A stretch of DNA of 64,000 bases from Streptomyces longisporoflavus (GCF_014649775.1 NZ_BMTR01000011.1:62001-126000); one strand, 5' to 3'; shown: positions 8,717 through 17,586, numbered from the stretch's first letter. Translations and numbers: made by a program. The notes: generated by a model from the sequence alone, not told the origin.

Positions 8717-10522
8717 CTAGAAGACGGGCGTACCGTCCCGGGTCAGCTTCCAGTCCACCGACGCGAACTGGCCCGGGTCGACCGTCCCCTTCGCCTGCAC
8801 CCACTGAATGATCGTGTTGCGGATCTCGTCCGAGTTCGCCCACAGCTGCTTGGCCGCGGCCACGTGCGGGAAGTTGCCGCCGCCGCTCGCCCGGTAATTG
8901 TTGACCGCGAGCACGAACTCGGCCTTCGGATCGATGTCCTTGCCGTCGAAACTCAGCTTCACGATCCGGGACCCCGCCGGCTTGGCGATGTCGATCTCGT
9001 ACGTCACGCCGTGCAGCGCGTCGTAGTTGTAGTCCGGGATGTTGTCCGCGTTCGTCAGCTTCGCCGGATCCACCGGAGCGCCGGCCGCCGTCCGCACGTA
9101 ATAGCGGGCCGAGAACTCCAGATACTCCTTGAGCTGCGCACCCGTGACGAGCCGCGCCTCCAGCGTGTTCTCGAACGGATACAGCCCCGCCGCGTCCTTG
9201 ATCGTCACCTCGCCCGCCGGAATCCCCGCCGTACGCGAGAAACACGACGCCTGCGAGAGGACCGGCAGCGCCGCGTACTGACCGCCCTTCAAGGCCTCCT
9301 TGACCGTCTCCGCCTGGACATGGCTGATCAGATCGATGATCGCGACATCCTTGTACGGGCCCTCGGCCGTGCTCATCGCCTGCGTGGAGGTGCCGATGAC
9401 CTGGTTGACGTACGCGACGACCTTCTCGTGCTCGTCGGCCAGCAGCCGGGTGATCTTGCGGTCCTCCTTCGCCGTGTTGGAGTTACGGACCTGCGCCCCG
9501 ACCTTCTCCACCGTCCAGCGGCCCTTCGACCACACCAGATCGAAGTCGAAGAGCGTAAGGCGCTGGCCCCACTTCAGCGGCTCCGACAGGACGACCTTCT
9601 TGCCGGTCTCCTTGTTCTCCACGAAATACTCGGGGATCTCCGTGTGCGCGTGCCCCACCAGAATCGCGTCGATCCCCGGCACCTGCTCGGCCACCAGACC
9701 CGCCGCGTTCTCGACGTACGGAAGCTGATCACCGTACGAAGAAGTGCCGCTGGACCCGGAGTGCGCCGACACGATCACGACGTCCGCCCCCATCGACCGC
9801 AGCTTCGGCACCCACTTCGCCGCCTGCTCCTCCAGGCCCGGGAACGTCATCTTGCCCTGGACGTTCGCCTTGTCCCAGATCGCGATGCCCGGATTGGTCA
9901 GGCCGAGCACCGCCACCTTCACGTCACGGCCGTGCGGAGTACGCAGGCGCTTCATGAAGTACGGCGGGAAAGCGGGCCGCTGCGTCTTCGCGTCCAGAGC
10001 ATTGGCACCGAGCAACGGAAACTCGCACTGCTCCTCGAATTTCCGCAGCACCGGAATGCCATAGTTGAATTCATGGTTGCCGAGCGCCGCCGCGTCATAA
10101 CCGATGCTGTTCATCGCCTGCGCCATCGGATGGACCGGACCGCGCTTCGCGGTGATCGGGTCGATCTTCGCGTAGTAGTACGAAAGCTGGGTGCCCTGAA
10201 TCGTGTCGCCCGCGTCGATGAGGAGCGTGTTGCGCCGGCCCCTCTCCTCGCGGATCTCGTTCACGAGAGTGGAGATCTTCGCCAGGCCCACGTCATTGTG
10301 GTCCTTGTCGTCGAACTCCTTGTCCGTGAAGTAGTCCCAGTTGAAGACATTGCCGTGCAGATCCGTCGTGCCCATCACGGTGAACGAATACCGCTTCTTC
10401 CGCTTGGCGGGCTTCCCGCGCCCCTGCGCCGACGCGGACGGCGCGGCGGCCACACCGCCCGCGAGCGCCACGCCCGTGGCAGCGGCGGACTTGCCCAGGA
10501 ACTTCCGGCGGTTCAGCGGCAT
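8717..10522 (-). CDS. Tat-exported 5'-nucleotidase / metallophosphoesterase
   Basis: The 601-aa protein starts with a twin-arginine signal (NRRKFLGKSAAATGVALAGG, cleavage expected after ASA near residue 32). The metallophosphatase domain shows TDLHGN (D54, H56), GNHEF and GHAHTE, the dinuclear metal ligands of the UshA/YfkN family. The C-terminal half (from the DLISHVQAET region) is the 5'-nucleotidase substrate-binding domain, ending with the NNYRASGGGNFP motif. It probably dephosphorylates nucleotides or 2',3'-cyclic nucleotides outside the membrane for phosphate and nucleoside salvage. AAGGGGAG precedes the ATG. It is convergent with the N-hydroxylase gene and divergent from the SIMPL gene. 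Confidence 0.93.
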   Translation of the reverse strand: MPLNRRKFLGKSAAATGVALAGGVAAAPSASAQGRGKPAKRKKRYSFTVMGTTDLHGNVFNWDYFTDKEFDDKDHNDVGLAKISTLVNEIREERGRRNTLLIDAGDTIQGTQLSYYYAKIDPITAKRGPVHPMAQAMNSIGYDAAALGNHEFNYGIPVLRKFEEQCEFPLLGANALDAKTQRPAFPPYFMKRLRTPHGRDVKVAVLGLTNPGIAIWDKANVQGKMTFPGLEEQAAKWVPKLRSMGADVVIVSAHSGSSGTSSYGDQLPYVENAAGLVAEQVPGIDAILVGHAHTEIPEYFVENKETGKKVVLSEPLKWGQRLTLFDFDLVWSKGRWTVEKVGAQVRNSNTAKEDRKITRLLADEHEKVVAYVNQVIGTSTQAMSTAEGPYKDVAIIDLISHVQAETVKEALKGGQYAALPVLSQASCFSRTAGIPAGEVTIKDAAGLYPFENTLEARLVTGAQLKEYLEFSARYYVRTAAGAPVDPAKLTNADNIPDYNYDALHGVTYEIDIAKPAGSRIVKLSFDGKDIDPKAEFVLAVNNYRASGGGNFPHVAAAKQLWANSDEIRNTIIQWVQAKGTVDPGQFASVDWKLTRDGTPVF

Positions 10523-10659
10523 CTCGTACTCCCCTTGGACCCATGGTCAATCGATGTAACGCGCGTAGATTCTGACCCCGCCCACCCCACCCGCAACAGA
10601 CCCCGCAGGTTGCGATCCGATGACTGTCCGGTGCCGCCCACCGATGCGACAGTGGCCGC

Positions 10660-11373
10660 ATGAACGAGACGACCCCCGCCGCCGCCCCCTACGGCACCCC
10701 CGACGCCCCACGCCTGGCCGTCAAAGGCGAAGCACACCTCGAAGTCGACCCCGAAATCGCCCGCATCGGCATCACCGTCAGCGCCCGCGGAACCGACCGG
10801 CGCGACGCCCTCAACGACCTCACACGCCGCAACGCCACCGTCATCGACCTCGTCAAAACCTACGGCGACTCCGTCGAAAAACTGGAGACCGGCGCCTTCT
10901 CCATCAGCCCCGAACTGACCAAACACGGCCGCGGCGAACGCATCCGCGCCTACCACGGACGCGTCCACATCACCGCCGAACTCACCGACTTCACCGCACT
11001 CGGCGAACTCACCACCCGCCTCGCCGACCTAGAACTCACCCGCGTCGACGGCCCCTACTGGGCCCTGCGCCCCGACTCACCCACCCACCGCGAAGCCCGC
11101 CAGGAAGCGGTCAAAGAAGCCGTCCAGCGCGGCCGCGAGTACGCGCAGGCGCTGGGCACCGGACTCGCCGCCCTCGTCGAACTCGCCGACATCGGCGCCG
11201 AAAACGCCCAACCCTTCGGCTACGGCGCCCCCGCACCCGCCGTGCGCACCGTCGCCTACGGCGGCGCGCACGGCATGACCGAGGAAGCCACCCCCCTCGA
11301 CCTCGAACCCCAACGCCAGCACGTCTACGCACAAGTCAACGCACGCTTCACCATGACGCCACCGCAGCTCTAG
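10660..11373 (+). CDS. SIMPL domain protein (DUF541)
   Basis: The 237-aa protein matches the SIMPL/DUF541 family: an N-terminal strand AVKGEAHLEVDPEIARIGITVSA, a long middle section with the AYHGRVHITAEL repeat of the fold, and the closing strand RQHVYAQVNARF. No signal peptide or lipobox is visible, so unlike many Gram-negative members it appears cytoplasmic. Family function is poorly defined. The ATG at 10660 has no Shine-Dalgarno; a GACAGT box 6 nt upstream may be the -10 of a leaderless transcript. Confidence 0.85.
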   Translation: MNETTPAAAPYGTPDAPRLAVKGEAHLEVDPEIARIGITVSARGTDRRDALNDLTRRNATVIDLVKTYGDSVEKLETGAFSISPELTKHGRGERIRAYHGRVHITAELTDFTALGELTTRLADLELTRVDGPYWALRPDSPTHREARQEAVKEAVQRGREYAQALGTGLAALVELADIGAENAQPFGYGAPAPAVRTVAYGGAHGMTEEATPLDLEPQRQHVYAQVNARFTMTPPQL

Positions 11374-11542
11374 CGCACCGACCGGCCACAACCGGCCACA
11401 AAGAGAAGAATTACACCGCGGGGCGCCCGGCACATCGCTCATCAGAGCAACGCCCCGCACAATTCAACACTTGTCAATAGCCCTTCATGCAAAGGTTGTT
11501 GAGTAGTCATGCCCAGCCAATTCCCTACCGGTCGGTAAGCCC

Positions 11543-11548
11543 TAGGCT
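11543..11548 (+). promoter_or_regulatory. -10 box TAGGCT of leaderless pyruvate kinase transcript
   Basis: TAGGCT ends 6 nt before the ATG at 11555 and no Shine-Dalgarno is present, placing the expected transcription start at the A of the ATG. No clear -35 is visible. Confidence 0.5.
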
Positions 11549-11554
11549 CGAAAC

Positions 11555-12991
11555 ATGCGCCGAGCAAAAATCGTCTGCACACTGGGCCCCGCCACCGACT
11601 CGTACGACCAGATCAAGGCACTGGTCGAAGCCGGAATGGACGTGGCCCGCTTCAACCTCAGCCACGGCACCTACGCCGAGCACGAGGAGCGCTACCAGCG
11701 CGTACGCAAAGCCTCCGACGAGACGGGCCGCAGCGTCGGCATCCTCGCCGACCTTCAAGGCCCGAAGATCCGCCTGGGGCGCTTCAGCGAAGGACCCGTA
11801 CTCCTCGAACGCGGCGACCAGTTCACCATCACCGTCGAAGAAGGCGTCCAAGGCGACCGCCAGACCTGCGGCACCACCTACGACGGCCTCGCCCAAGACG
11901 TCACCCCCGGCGAACGCATCCTCGTCGACGACGGCAAAGTAACCCTGGAAGTCACCGCCGTCGACGGACCCCGCGTCACCACCACCGTCGTCGAAGGCGG
12001 CATGGTCTCCGACCACAAGGGACTCAACCTCCCCGGCGTCGCCGTCTCCGTCCCCGCACTCTCCGACAAAGACGAAGCAGACCTGCGCTGGGCCCTGCGT
12101 TCAGGATTCGACGTCATCGCCCTCTCCTTCGTACGCAGCGGACGCGACATCGAAGACGTACACCGCATCATGGACGAAGAAGGCCGCCGCCTCCCCGTCA
12201 TCGCCAAGGTCGAAAAACCACAGGCCGTCGACAACATCGACGACATCGTCGCCGCCTTCGACGCCATCATGGTCGCCCGCGGCGACCTCGGCGTCGAAAT
12301 GCCACTCGAACAAGTACCGATCGTCCAAAAGCGCGCCATCAAACTCGCCAAACGAAACGCCAAACCCGTCATCGTCGCGACCCAAATGCTCGACTCGATG
12401 ATCGACAACTCCCGACCCACCCGCGCCGAAGCCTCCGACGTCGCCAACGCCGTCATCGACGGCACCGACGCCGTCATGCTCTCCGGCGAAACCAGCGTCG
12501 GCAAATACCCCATCGAAACCGTCCGCACCATGAGCCGCATCGTCGAAGCCGCCGAGGAAGACATCCTCGCCAAAGGACTCCCGCCGCTCACCGAACGCAG
12601 CAAACCCCGCACCCAAGGCGGCGCCGTCGCCCGCGCCGCCGCCGAGATGGGCGACTTCCTGGGCGCCAAATTCCTCGTCGCCTTCACACAATCCGGCGAC
12701 ACCGTCCGCCGCCTCTCGCGCTACCGCTCCCCGATTCCGCTGCTCGCCTTCACCCCCGACCGGGCGACACGCTCCCAGCTCAACCTCACCTGGGGCGTGG
12801 AGACCTTCCTCGGCCCCCACGTCGACTCCACCGACGCCATGGTCCGCCAGGTCGACGAGCTGCTCCTGAAGTACGGCCGCTGCGAGAAGGGCGACGTAGT
12901 CGTCATCACCGCCGGCTCCCCACCCGGAGTCGCCGGCTCCACCAACCTCGTACGCATCCACCACATCGGCGAAGACGACAACCCCAAGTAG
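11555..12991 (+). CDS. pyk: Pyruvate kinase
   Basis: The 478-aa protein is a full-length pyruvate kinase: KIVCTLGPAT at the N-terminus, NLSHGT, the beta-barrel B domain (about 70-165), and MVARGDLGVE and TQMLDSM in the catalytic A domain. The conserved VIDGTDAVMLSGETSVGKYP is followed by the C-terminal allosteric domain. It converts phosphoenolpyruvate and ADP to pyruvate and ATP in glycolysis. The ATG has no ribosome-binding site and lies 6 nt after a -10 box, so the mRNA is probably leaderless. A stem-loop at 13014 ends the transcript. Streptomyces often have two pyk genes; which paralogue this is was not determined. Confidence 0.97.
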   Translation: MRRAKIVCTLGPATDSYDQIKALVEAGMDVARFNLSHGTYAEHEERYQRVRKASDETGRSVGILADLQGPKIRLGRFSEGPVLLERGDQFTITVEEGVQGDRQTCGTTYDGLAQDVTPGERILVDDGKVTLEVTAVDGPRVTTTVVEGGMVSDHKGLNLPGVAVSVPALSDKDEADLRWALRSGFDVIALSFVRSGRDIEDVHRIMDEEGRRLPVIAKVEKPQAVDNIDDIVAAFDAIMVARGDLGVEMPLEQVPIVQKRAIKLAKRNAKPVIVATQMLDSMIDNSRPTRAEASDVANAVIDGTDAVMLSGETSVGKYPIETVRTMSRIVEAAEEDILAKGLPPLTERSKPRTQGGAVARAAAEMGDFLGAKFLVAFTQSGDTVRRLSRYRSPIPLLAFTPDRATRSQLNLTWGVETFLGPHVDSTDAMVRQVDELLLKYGRCEKGDVVVITAGSPPGVAGSTNLVRIHHIGEDDNPK

Positions 12992-13013
12992 GCACTACAC
13001 GCCCCGGGGTCGA

Positions 13014-13039
13014 AGGGCCGCTCCAGAAGGAGCGGCCCT
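13014..13039. terminator. Bidirectional terminator between pyk and alkylsulfatase
   Basis: The 11-bp arms AGGGCCGCTCC/GGAGCGGCCCT enclose the loop AGAA in the 65-bp convergent gap. It can serve both strands. Confidence 0.8.
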
Positions 13040-13056
13040 CACCCATGCCCGCATCC

Positions 13057-14964
13057 TCACGGCGTCACGATGGCGAACCCCGGATCCGGCTTCTCCACCA
13101 CACCCAGCAACTTCGCGAGAAGCGACGCGTCACCCTCCACCCCGATGCCCCCAAGCCCCTTACCGCCCAACATCGCCAGCAACTGAGACTTCGTCATCGT
13201 GAGCGTGACACCCGCATCCGGATCCTTCCCCGTGTCGCTGCGATACGTCAGCACGCCGTTCCGCAACGTCAGATGCCACACCTTCCCCAACGCAGGCAGA
13301 CACCAGTCCATCCGCAGCGACAGATCCCACGCCTTCGGACCATTCACACGGACCGCCACCGAATCGATCAGCTGATCCACGGAAAGCGCCATCAGCATGT
13401 CCGCACTCGCCACAGTCGTGGGGGAGTCAGGCACGCCCTCACGCAACTCGCGGGCGCCCGTCAGATAGAAATTCCGCCACACCGCATTCTCCGAACCCTG
13501 CCCCAACCGGGTATATATAGCCGCCAGCTCGGACTTCGCCGCCTTGTGCCCGGGATCCGCGAACACCACGTGATTCAACAACGTCACCGCAAACCGCAGA
13601 TCGCCACTACGCGCAAACGCCCTCGCCTTCGCGACCGTCGCCGTACGACCACCCATAGCCTTCACATACCGCTTGGCCTCCTCGACCGGCGGATGCTCCC
13701 ACAGGTGGGCGGGATTACCGTCGAACCAGCCCATGTAGCGCTGGTAAATCCCCTTCACGTTGTGACTCAGCGACCCGTAATACCCCCGGTTCGCCCACAC
13801 CCCGGCCAGCGCGGGCGGCAACTCCAACTCCTCGGCGATCTCCCGCCCCGTCATGCCCAGATTGATCATCCGGAGGGTCTGGTCATGCATGTACGCATAC
13901 AGATCCCGCTGCTGCTCAAGCAACTCCACAATCGTCGCCCCACCCCACGTCGGCCAATGATGCGAAGCAAAAGCAACGTCCGCCCGCCCCTCGAACAACA
14001 CCACCGACTCACCCAGATAACGCGCCCACTGCCGCGCATCCCGCACCTGCGCCCCACGCAACGTAATGATGTTGTGCATCGTGTGCGTCGCGTTCTCCGC
14101 CATACAGACAGCACGCAACCCGGGCAACAGGAAATTCATCTCCGCCGCAGCCTCCGTCCCCGGCGTCATCTGAAACTCGAACCGCACGCCGTCCACCGTC
14201 TCCACCTGACCGGTCTCCGTGACGGCCTTCGTCGGCGGGATCAACCCGATGGACCCCACCGAAACGGTCTGCCCCAGACCACAACCAATCTGCGCGGCAG
14301 CCGACTTGGGAAGCTGCGCGCCATACATAAACCCGGACCGCCGCTGCATCGCCGTACCGGCATAGACGTTCTCCGAGACGGCATGCTCCATGAACCCCTC
14401 GGGCGCGAGGATCGGCACGCCGTCCTCCGCCCCATCAGGCAGCACACCACGGCAACCGCCGAAATGGTCGACGTGCGGGTGGGTGTAGATCAGCCCGGTG
14501 ACCTTCTTGTCACCGCGGTGCGCGCGGTACAGCTTCAGCGCGGCGGCAGCGGTCTCCGCCGAGATCAGCGGATCGATCACGATGACACCGGTGTCGCCCT
14601 CGACGATCGTCATGTTCGACAGATCGAGCCCACGCACCTGATACACCCGGTCCGTGACCTTGTAGAGCCCCTGCTTCGACACGAGCTGCGACTGCCGCCA
14701 CAGACTCTTGTGCGCGGTCTTCGGGGCGTCGCCCTTGAGGAAGTCGTACGCATCGCTGTCCCAGACGACCTGCCCCTTGGCGTTCTTCACCACCCCCGGG
14801 GTAAGGGCAGCGATGAACCCCTTATCGGCATCGGCGAAGTCATCCCCGCCCTGGCTCGTACCCTCACGGTCGGTCGCGAAGGCGGTCTGCGGATTCATGG
14901 CCACGGCTGCTGCGGCAGCACCCGCGGCGGCAGCGACGAAGCTGCGCCGGTTCAAGGGAGTCAT
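13057..14964 (-). CDS. Tat-exported alkyl sulfatase (MBL fold, SdsA1-like)
   Basis: The 635-aa protein begins with a twin-arginine signal (LNRRSFVAAAAGAAAAAVAM, cleavage expected after AFA). The metallo-beta-lactamase domain carries the zinc motif THPHVDHFGG and later metal ligands in the E-M-N-F and HHWPTWGG regions. It is followed by the helical dimerisation domain and a C-terminal SCP2-like domain (about residues 515-635), the layout of SdsA1-type linear alkylsulfatases. It would hydrolyse primary alkyl sulfates such as dodecyl sulfate outside the cell, releasing alcohol and sulfate. It is monocistronic and convergent with pyk. Confidence 0.92.
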   Translation of the reverse strand: MTPLNRRSFVAAAAGAAAAAVAMNPQTAFATDREGTSQGGDDFADADKGFIAALTPGVVKNAKGQVVWDSDAYDFLKGDAPKTAHKSLWRQSQLVSKQGLYKVTDRVYQVRGLDLSNMTIVEGDTGVIVIDPLISAETAAAALKLYRAHRGDKKVTGLIYTHPHVDHFGGCRGVLPDGAEDGVPILAPEGFMEHAVSENVYAGTAMQRRSGFMYGAQLPKSAAAQIGCGLGQTVSVGSIGLIPPTKAVTETGQVETVDGVRFEFQMTPGTEAAAEMNFLLPGLRAVCMAENATHTMHNIITLRGAQVRDARQWARYLGESVVLFEGRADVAFASHHWPTWGGATIVELLEQQRDLYAYMHDQTLRMINLGMTGREIAEELELPPALAGVWANRGYYGSLSHNVKGIYQRYMGWFDGNPAHLWEHPPVEEAKRYVKAMGGRTATVAKARAFARSGDLRFAVTLLNHVVFADPGHKAAKSELAAIYTRLGQGSENAVWRNFYLTGARELREGVPDSPTTVASADMLMALSVDQLIDSVAVRVNGPKAWDLSLRMDWCLPALGKVWHLTLRNGVLTYRSDTGKDPDAGVTLTMTKSQLLAMLGGKGLGGIGVEGDASLLAKLLGVVEKPDPGFAIVTP

Positions 14965-15083
14965 GCGGCCGAAGATCGCAGCGGGGTACGGGGCGGGGCA
15001 AGGGTTCGCCGGGGATTTGGGGCAGCTCCCAGAGGGGGCGGGGGAGGGGAGTGACGCGTCCTATTGCGCGGGTAGGGGGCGGG

Positions 15084-15848
15084 TCAGTATTTGGGGCCTA
15101 CGTGGGCGTCCATGAGGGCTACTGAGGCTTTGCGGGCTACGGAGATGTTCCGGTGGTTGGCTGCCTTCCAGTCGACGCCGACCGTGGTCAGGGTGTCGGT
15201 GAAGAGCCGGATGATGTCGCCGGACCGGTTGGTGAAGAAGTACCGGGGATACTCGTAGCGCTTGCGCTCCCCGCCGATGGTGCGGGTCGTCCAGTTGGTG
15301 ACGCGGCAGCCGTCGGAGTGGATGAGGCCGCGGATGAACTCCCAGGGGTGGGCGTCGACGATCTCCTGCTGCCAAGGTTCGAGGGCGATGCGGCGCTCGT
15401 GCTTCTTGCCGGGGCCGTGCTGGGGGAAGAGGCAGGGCCAGTGCTTGCTGGAGCAGGTGACTGCGACGCAGCCTTGCTTCTTGACGCGGCATACGCGGTT
15501 GTCCGGGCGCGCGCTGCGGAGGGCCGCTTCGCACGCCTCGATCAAGCCGGGCCAGCTGTCGGCGCACACGATGCGCATGAAGTAGACGCCTCGTCGGCTT
15601 GAGCTGATGCAGCCGTCACCGAGGTAGAGGCCCAGCAAGTAGGAGTATGCGGCCGGGTGTTCGGGGGATCCTGGAACGTCCATGCATCTGGGACAGGCCG
15701 CAGCGCGTTTCCAGTCGATCGGCTGTATGCGGGTCTGCCAGGAGCGGATCGCGGCGCGCGACACGCCGGTTTCCTTGCTGACGGAGTTGAGGCTGCGGCC
15801 TTGCTCGACCAGCGAGAGGGCTCGCTTGCGCGTGCCGATGTCGTACAT
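15084..15848 (-). CDS. HTH + LAGLIDADG-type homing-endonuclease-like protein
   Basis: Starting at the ATG at 15848 the product is 254 aa. Residues 1-45 form a transposase-type helix-turn-helix (MYDIGTRKRALSLVEQGRSL, then a second helix with SKETGVSRAAIRSW). A CPRC pair follows. Then come two LAGLIDADG-like helices: YLLGLYLGDGCIS and, about 110 residues on, FIRGLIHSDGCRV, each with the Gly-Asp-Gly or Ser-Asp-Gly metal-binding turn. This pattern fits a single-chain LAGLIDADG nuclease, stand-alone rather than in an intron or intein. It could instead be a domesticated DNA-binding regulator. It lies 110 nt downstream of a tRNA gene on the same strand. A start further upstream in frame is possible but that extension runs into the tRNA. 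Confidence 0.75.
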   Translation of the reverse strand: MYDIGTRKRALSLVEQGRSLNSVSKETGVSRAAIRSWQTRIQPIDWKRAAACPRCMDVPGSPEHPAAYSYLLGLYLGDGCISSSRRGVYFMRIVCADSWPGLIEACEAALRSARPDNRVCRVKKQGCVAVTCSSKHWPCLFPQHGPGKKHERRIALEPWQQEIVDAHPWEFIRGLIHSDGCRVTNWTTRTIGGERKRYEYPRYFFTNRSGDIIRLFTDTLTTVGVDWKAANHRNISVARKASVALMDAHVGPKY

Positions 15849-15900
15849 GCGGCCGAGCTTGGTCGGATCGCTGGGGAGTGCGCAGGCATCCGAAGGCGCG

Positions 15901-15918
15901 TTCACTGCGACGAGTGAA
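15901..15918. repeat. Inverted repeat TTCACT-6 nt-AGTGAA
   Basis: A short palindrome in the gap between the LAGLIDADG gene and the tRNA 3' end; candidate protein-binding site. Confidence 0.4.
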
Positions 15919-15937
15919 GATCGCCAACCTGCCGCTG

Positions 15938-15954
15938 ACCTTCGAATCGAAGGT
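15938..15954. repeat. Palindrome flanking tRNA on its 3' side
   Basis: ACCTTCG-AAT-CGAAGGT, 4 nt beyond the tRNA discriminator base. Its sequence closely resembles the palindrome on the other side of the tRNA (16033-16049). Confidence 0.7.
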
Positions 15955-15958
15955 AAAG

Positions 15959-16031
15959 TGCCCCGGGTGGGATTCGAACCCACGCTGGATGGTGTTTGAG
16001 ACCACTGCCTCTACCGCTGGGCTACCGGGGC
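15959..16031 (-). tRNA. tRNA with CAA anticodon (tRNA-Leu by anticodon), class I shape
   Basis: Read on the minus strand, the 73-nt sequence folds into a full cloverleaf. The acceptor stem is GCCCCGG/CCGGGGC with discriminator A; the D-arm has GCC/GGC and an AGCGGTAGA loop. The anticodon stem GTGGT/ACCAT has loop CTCAAAC, giving anticodon CAA. The variable loop is the five nucleotides CCAGC, and the T-arm is GTGGG/CCCAC with loop TTCGAAT. CCA is not encoded. CAA reads UUG (Leu), but bacterial tRNA-Leu normally has a long variable arm of about 85 nt total; this one has the class I form. It is the first gene of a possible two-gene unit with the LAGLIDADG gene. Confidence 0.9.
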
Positions 16032-16032
16032 A

Positions 16033-16049
16033 TCCTTCGGAACGAAGGT
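16033..16049. repeat. Palindrome flanking tRNA on its 5' side
   Basis: TCCTTCG-GAA-CGAAGGT begins 1 nt outside the mature tRNA 5' end. It matches the palindrome at 15938-15954 except at the first base and in the three-base centre. Confidence 0.7.
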
Positions 16050-16084
16050 TAGCGGAGACCCGCTGTGTCTCAAACATACATGAG

Positions 16085-16126
16085 CTAGGTAGGCTCAGGG
16101 CAAGCAGTAACCTGCCCCGTACCTAG
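16085..16126 (+). promoter_or_regulatory. Nested stem-loop overlapping the ANTAR-gene ribosome-binding site
   Basis: The outer arms CTAGGTA/TACCTAG enclose the inner arms GGGCA/TGCCC with a 10-nt loop. The 3' outer arm runs into AGGAG, the ribosome-binding site of the GTG at 16135. If transcribed, it could limit translation. The promoter position is not known, so it may instead be a DNA operator. Confidence 0.4.
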
Positions 16127-16134
16127 GAGCCCCC

Positions 16135-16791
16135 GTGACTTCCCCCGAGTCGCCCCAGCCCGTAGCCGATGACGACGACCAGTCGCACGTGCCTCCGCTG
16201 ACGACCCGTGTCGTCATCGCCGAGGACGAGGCTCTTATCCGGCTCGACCTCAAGGAAATGCTCGAGGAGGAGGGTTACACCGTCGTCGGCGAGGCCGGTG
16301 ACGGCGAGAAAGCCGTCGAGCTGGCCCGCGAGCACAAGCCGGACCTGGTGATCCTGGACGTGAAGATGCCCGTCATGGACGGCATCTCCGCGGCGGAGAA
16401 GATCGCCGAGGAGTCCATCGCCCCGGTGCTCATGCTGACCGCGTTCTCCCAGCGCGATCTGGTCGAGCGGGCCAGGGACGCGGGCGCGATGGCGTACCTC
16501 GTGAAGCCCTTCAGCAAGACCGACGTCGTTCCGGCGATCGAGATGGCCGTCTCGCGTTTCACGGAGCTGAAGACGCTGGAGAAGGAGGTCGCGGACCTCA
16601 CCTTGCGTCTGGAGACCCGGAAGCTGGTGGACCGGGCGAAGTCGATCCTTCAGACGGAGTACGGCCTGACGGAGCCCGCCGCGTTCCGCTGGATCCAGAA
16701 GACGTCGATGGATCGGCGGCTTTCGATGCAGCAGGTCGCGGAGGCGGTCATCGAGGACGCCGACGAGAAGAAGGCGGCGAAGGGGCAGTAG
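16135..16791 (+). CDS. Response regulator with ANTAR RNA-binding output domain (PdtaR-like)
   Basis: The 218-aa protein has a REC domain (about residues 22-145) with the acidic pair EDE, the phospho-acceptor D75 in VILDVKMP, and the conserved Lys in YLVKPFSKTD. The C-terminal ANTAR domain (about 155-210) includes AKSILQTEYGLTEPAAFRWIQK, a three-helix fold that binds RNA and prevents transcription termination. It resembles mycobacterial PdtaR. No histidine kinase is adjacent. GTG at 16135 follows AGGAGC. It is convergent with the LIV transporter operon, and a strong shared terminator separates them. Confidence 0.93.
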   Translation: MTSPESPQPVADDDDQSHVPPLTTRVVIAEDEALIRLDLKEMLEEEGYTVVGEAGDGEKAVELAREHKPDLVILDVKMPVMDGISAAEKIAEESIAPVLMLTAFSQRDLVERARDAGAMAYLVKPFSKTDVVPAIEMAVSRFTELKTLEKEVADLTLRLETRKLVDRAKSILQTEYGLTEPAAFRWIQKTSMDRRLSMQQVAEAVIEDADEKKAAKGQ

Positions 16792-16801
16792 CTCTCGCGT
16801 A

Positions 16802-16853
16802 CGTACGAGGAAGGCCCGCACCCCGAAGCCGGGGTGCGGGCCTTCCTCGTACG
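16802..16853. terminator. Strong bidirectional terminator, 23-bp perfect stem
   Basis: The left arm 16802-16824 and right arm 16831-16853 are perfectly complementary, with a 6-nt loop GAAGCC. It sits between the convergent ANTAR regulator and the last gene of the LIV operon and should stop transcription from both sides. Confidence 0.9.
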
Positions 16854-16869
16854 CGTAACGCGAAGTGCT

Positions 16870-17585
<716 letters not shown>

Positions 17586-17586
<1 letters not shown>

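Noticed and set aside
11528..11540. TACCGGTCGGTA upstream of pyk as a TetR operator
   Set aside because: It is not a true palindrome; too weak to annotate as an operator.
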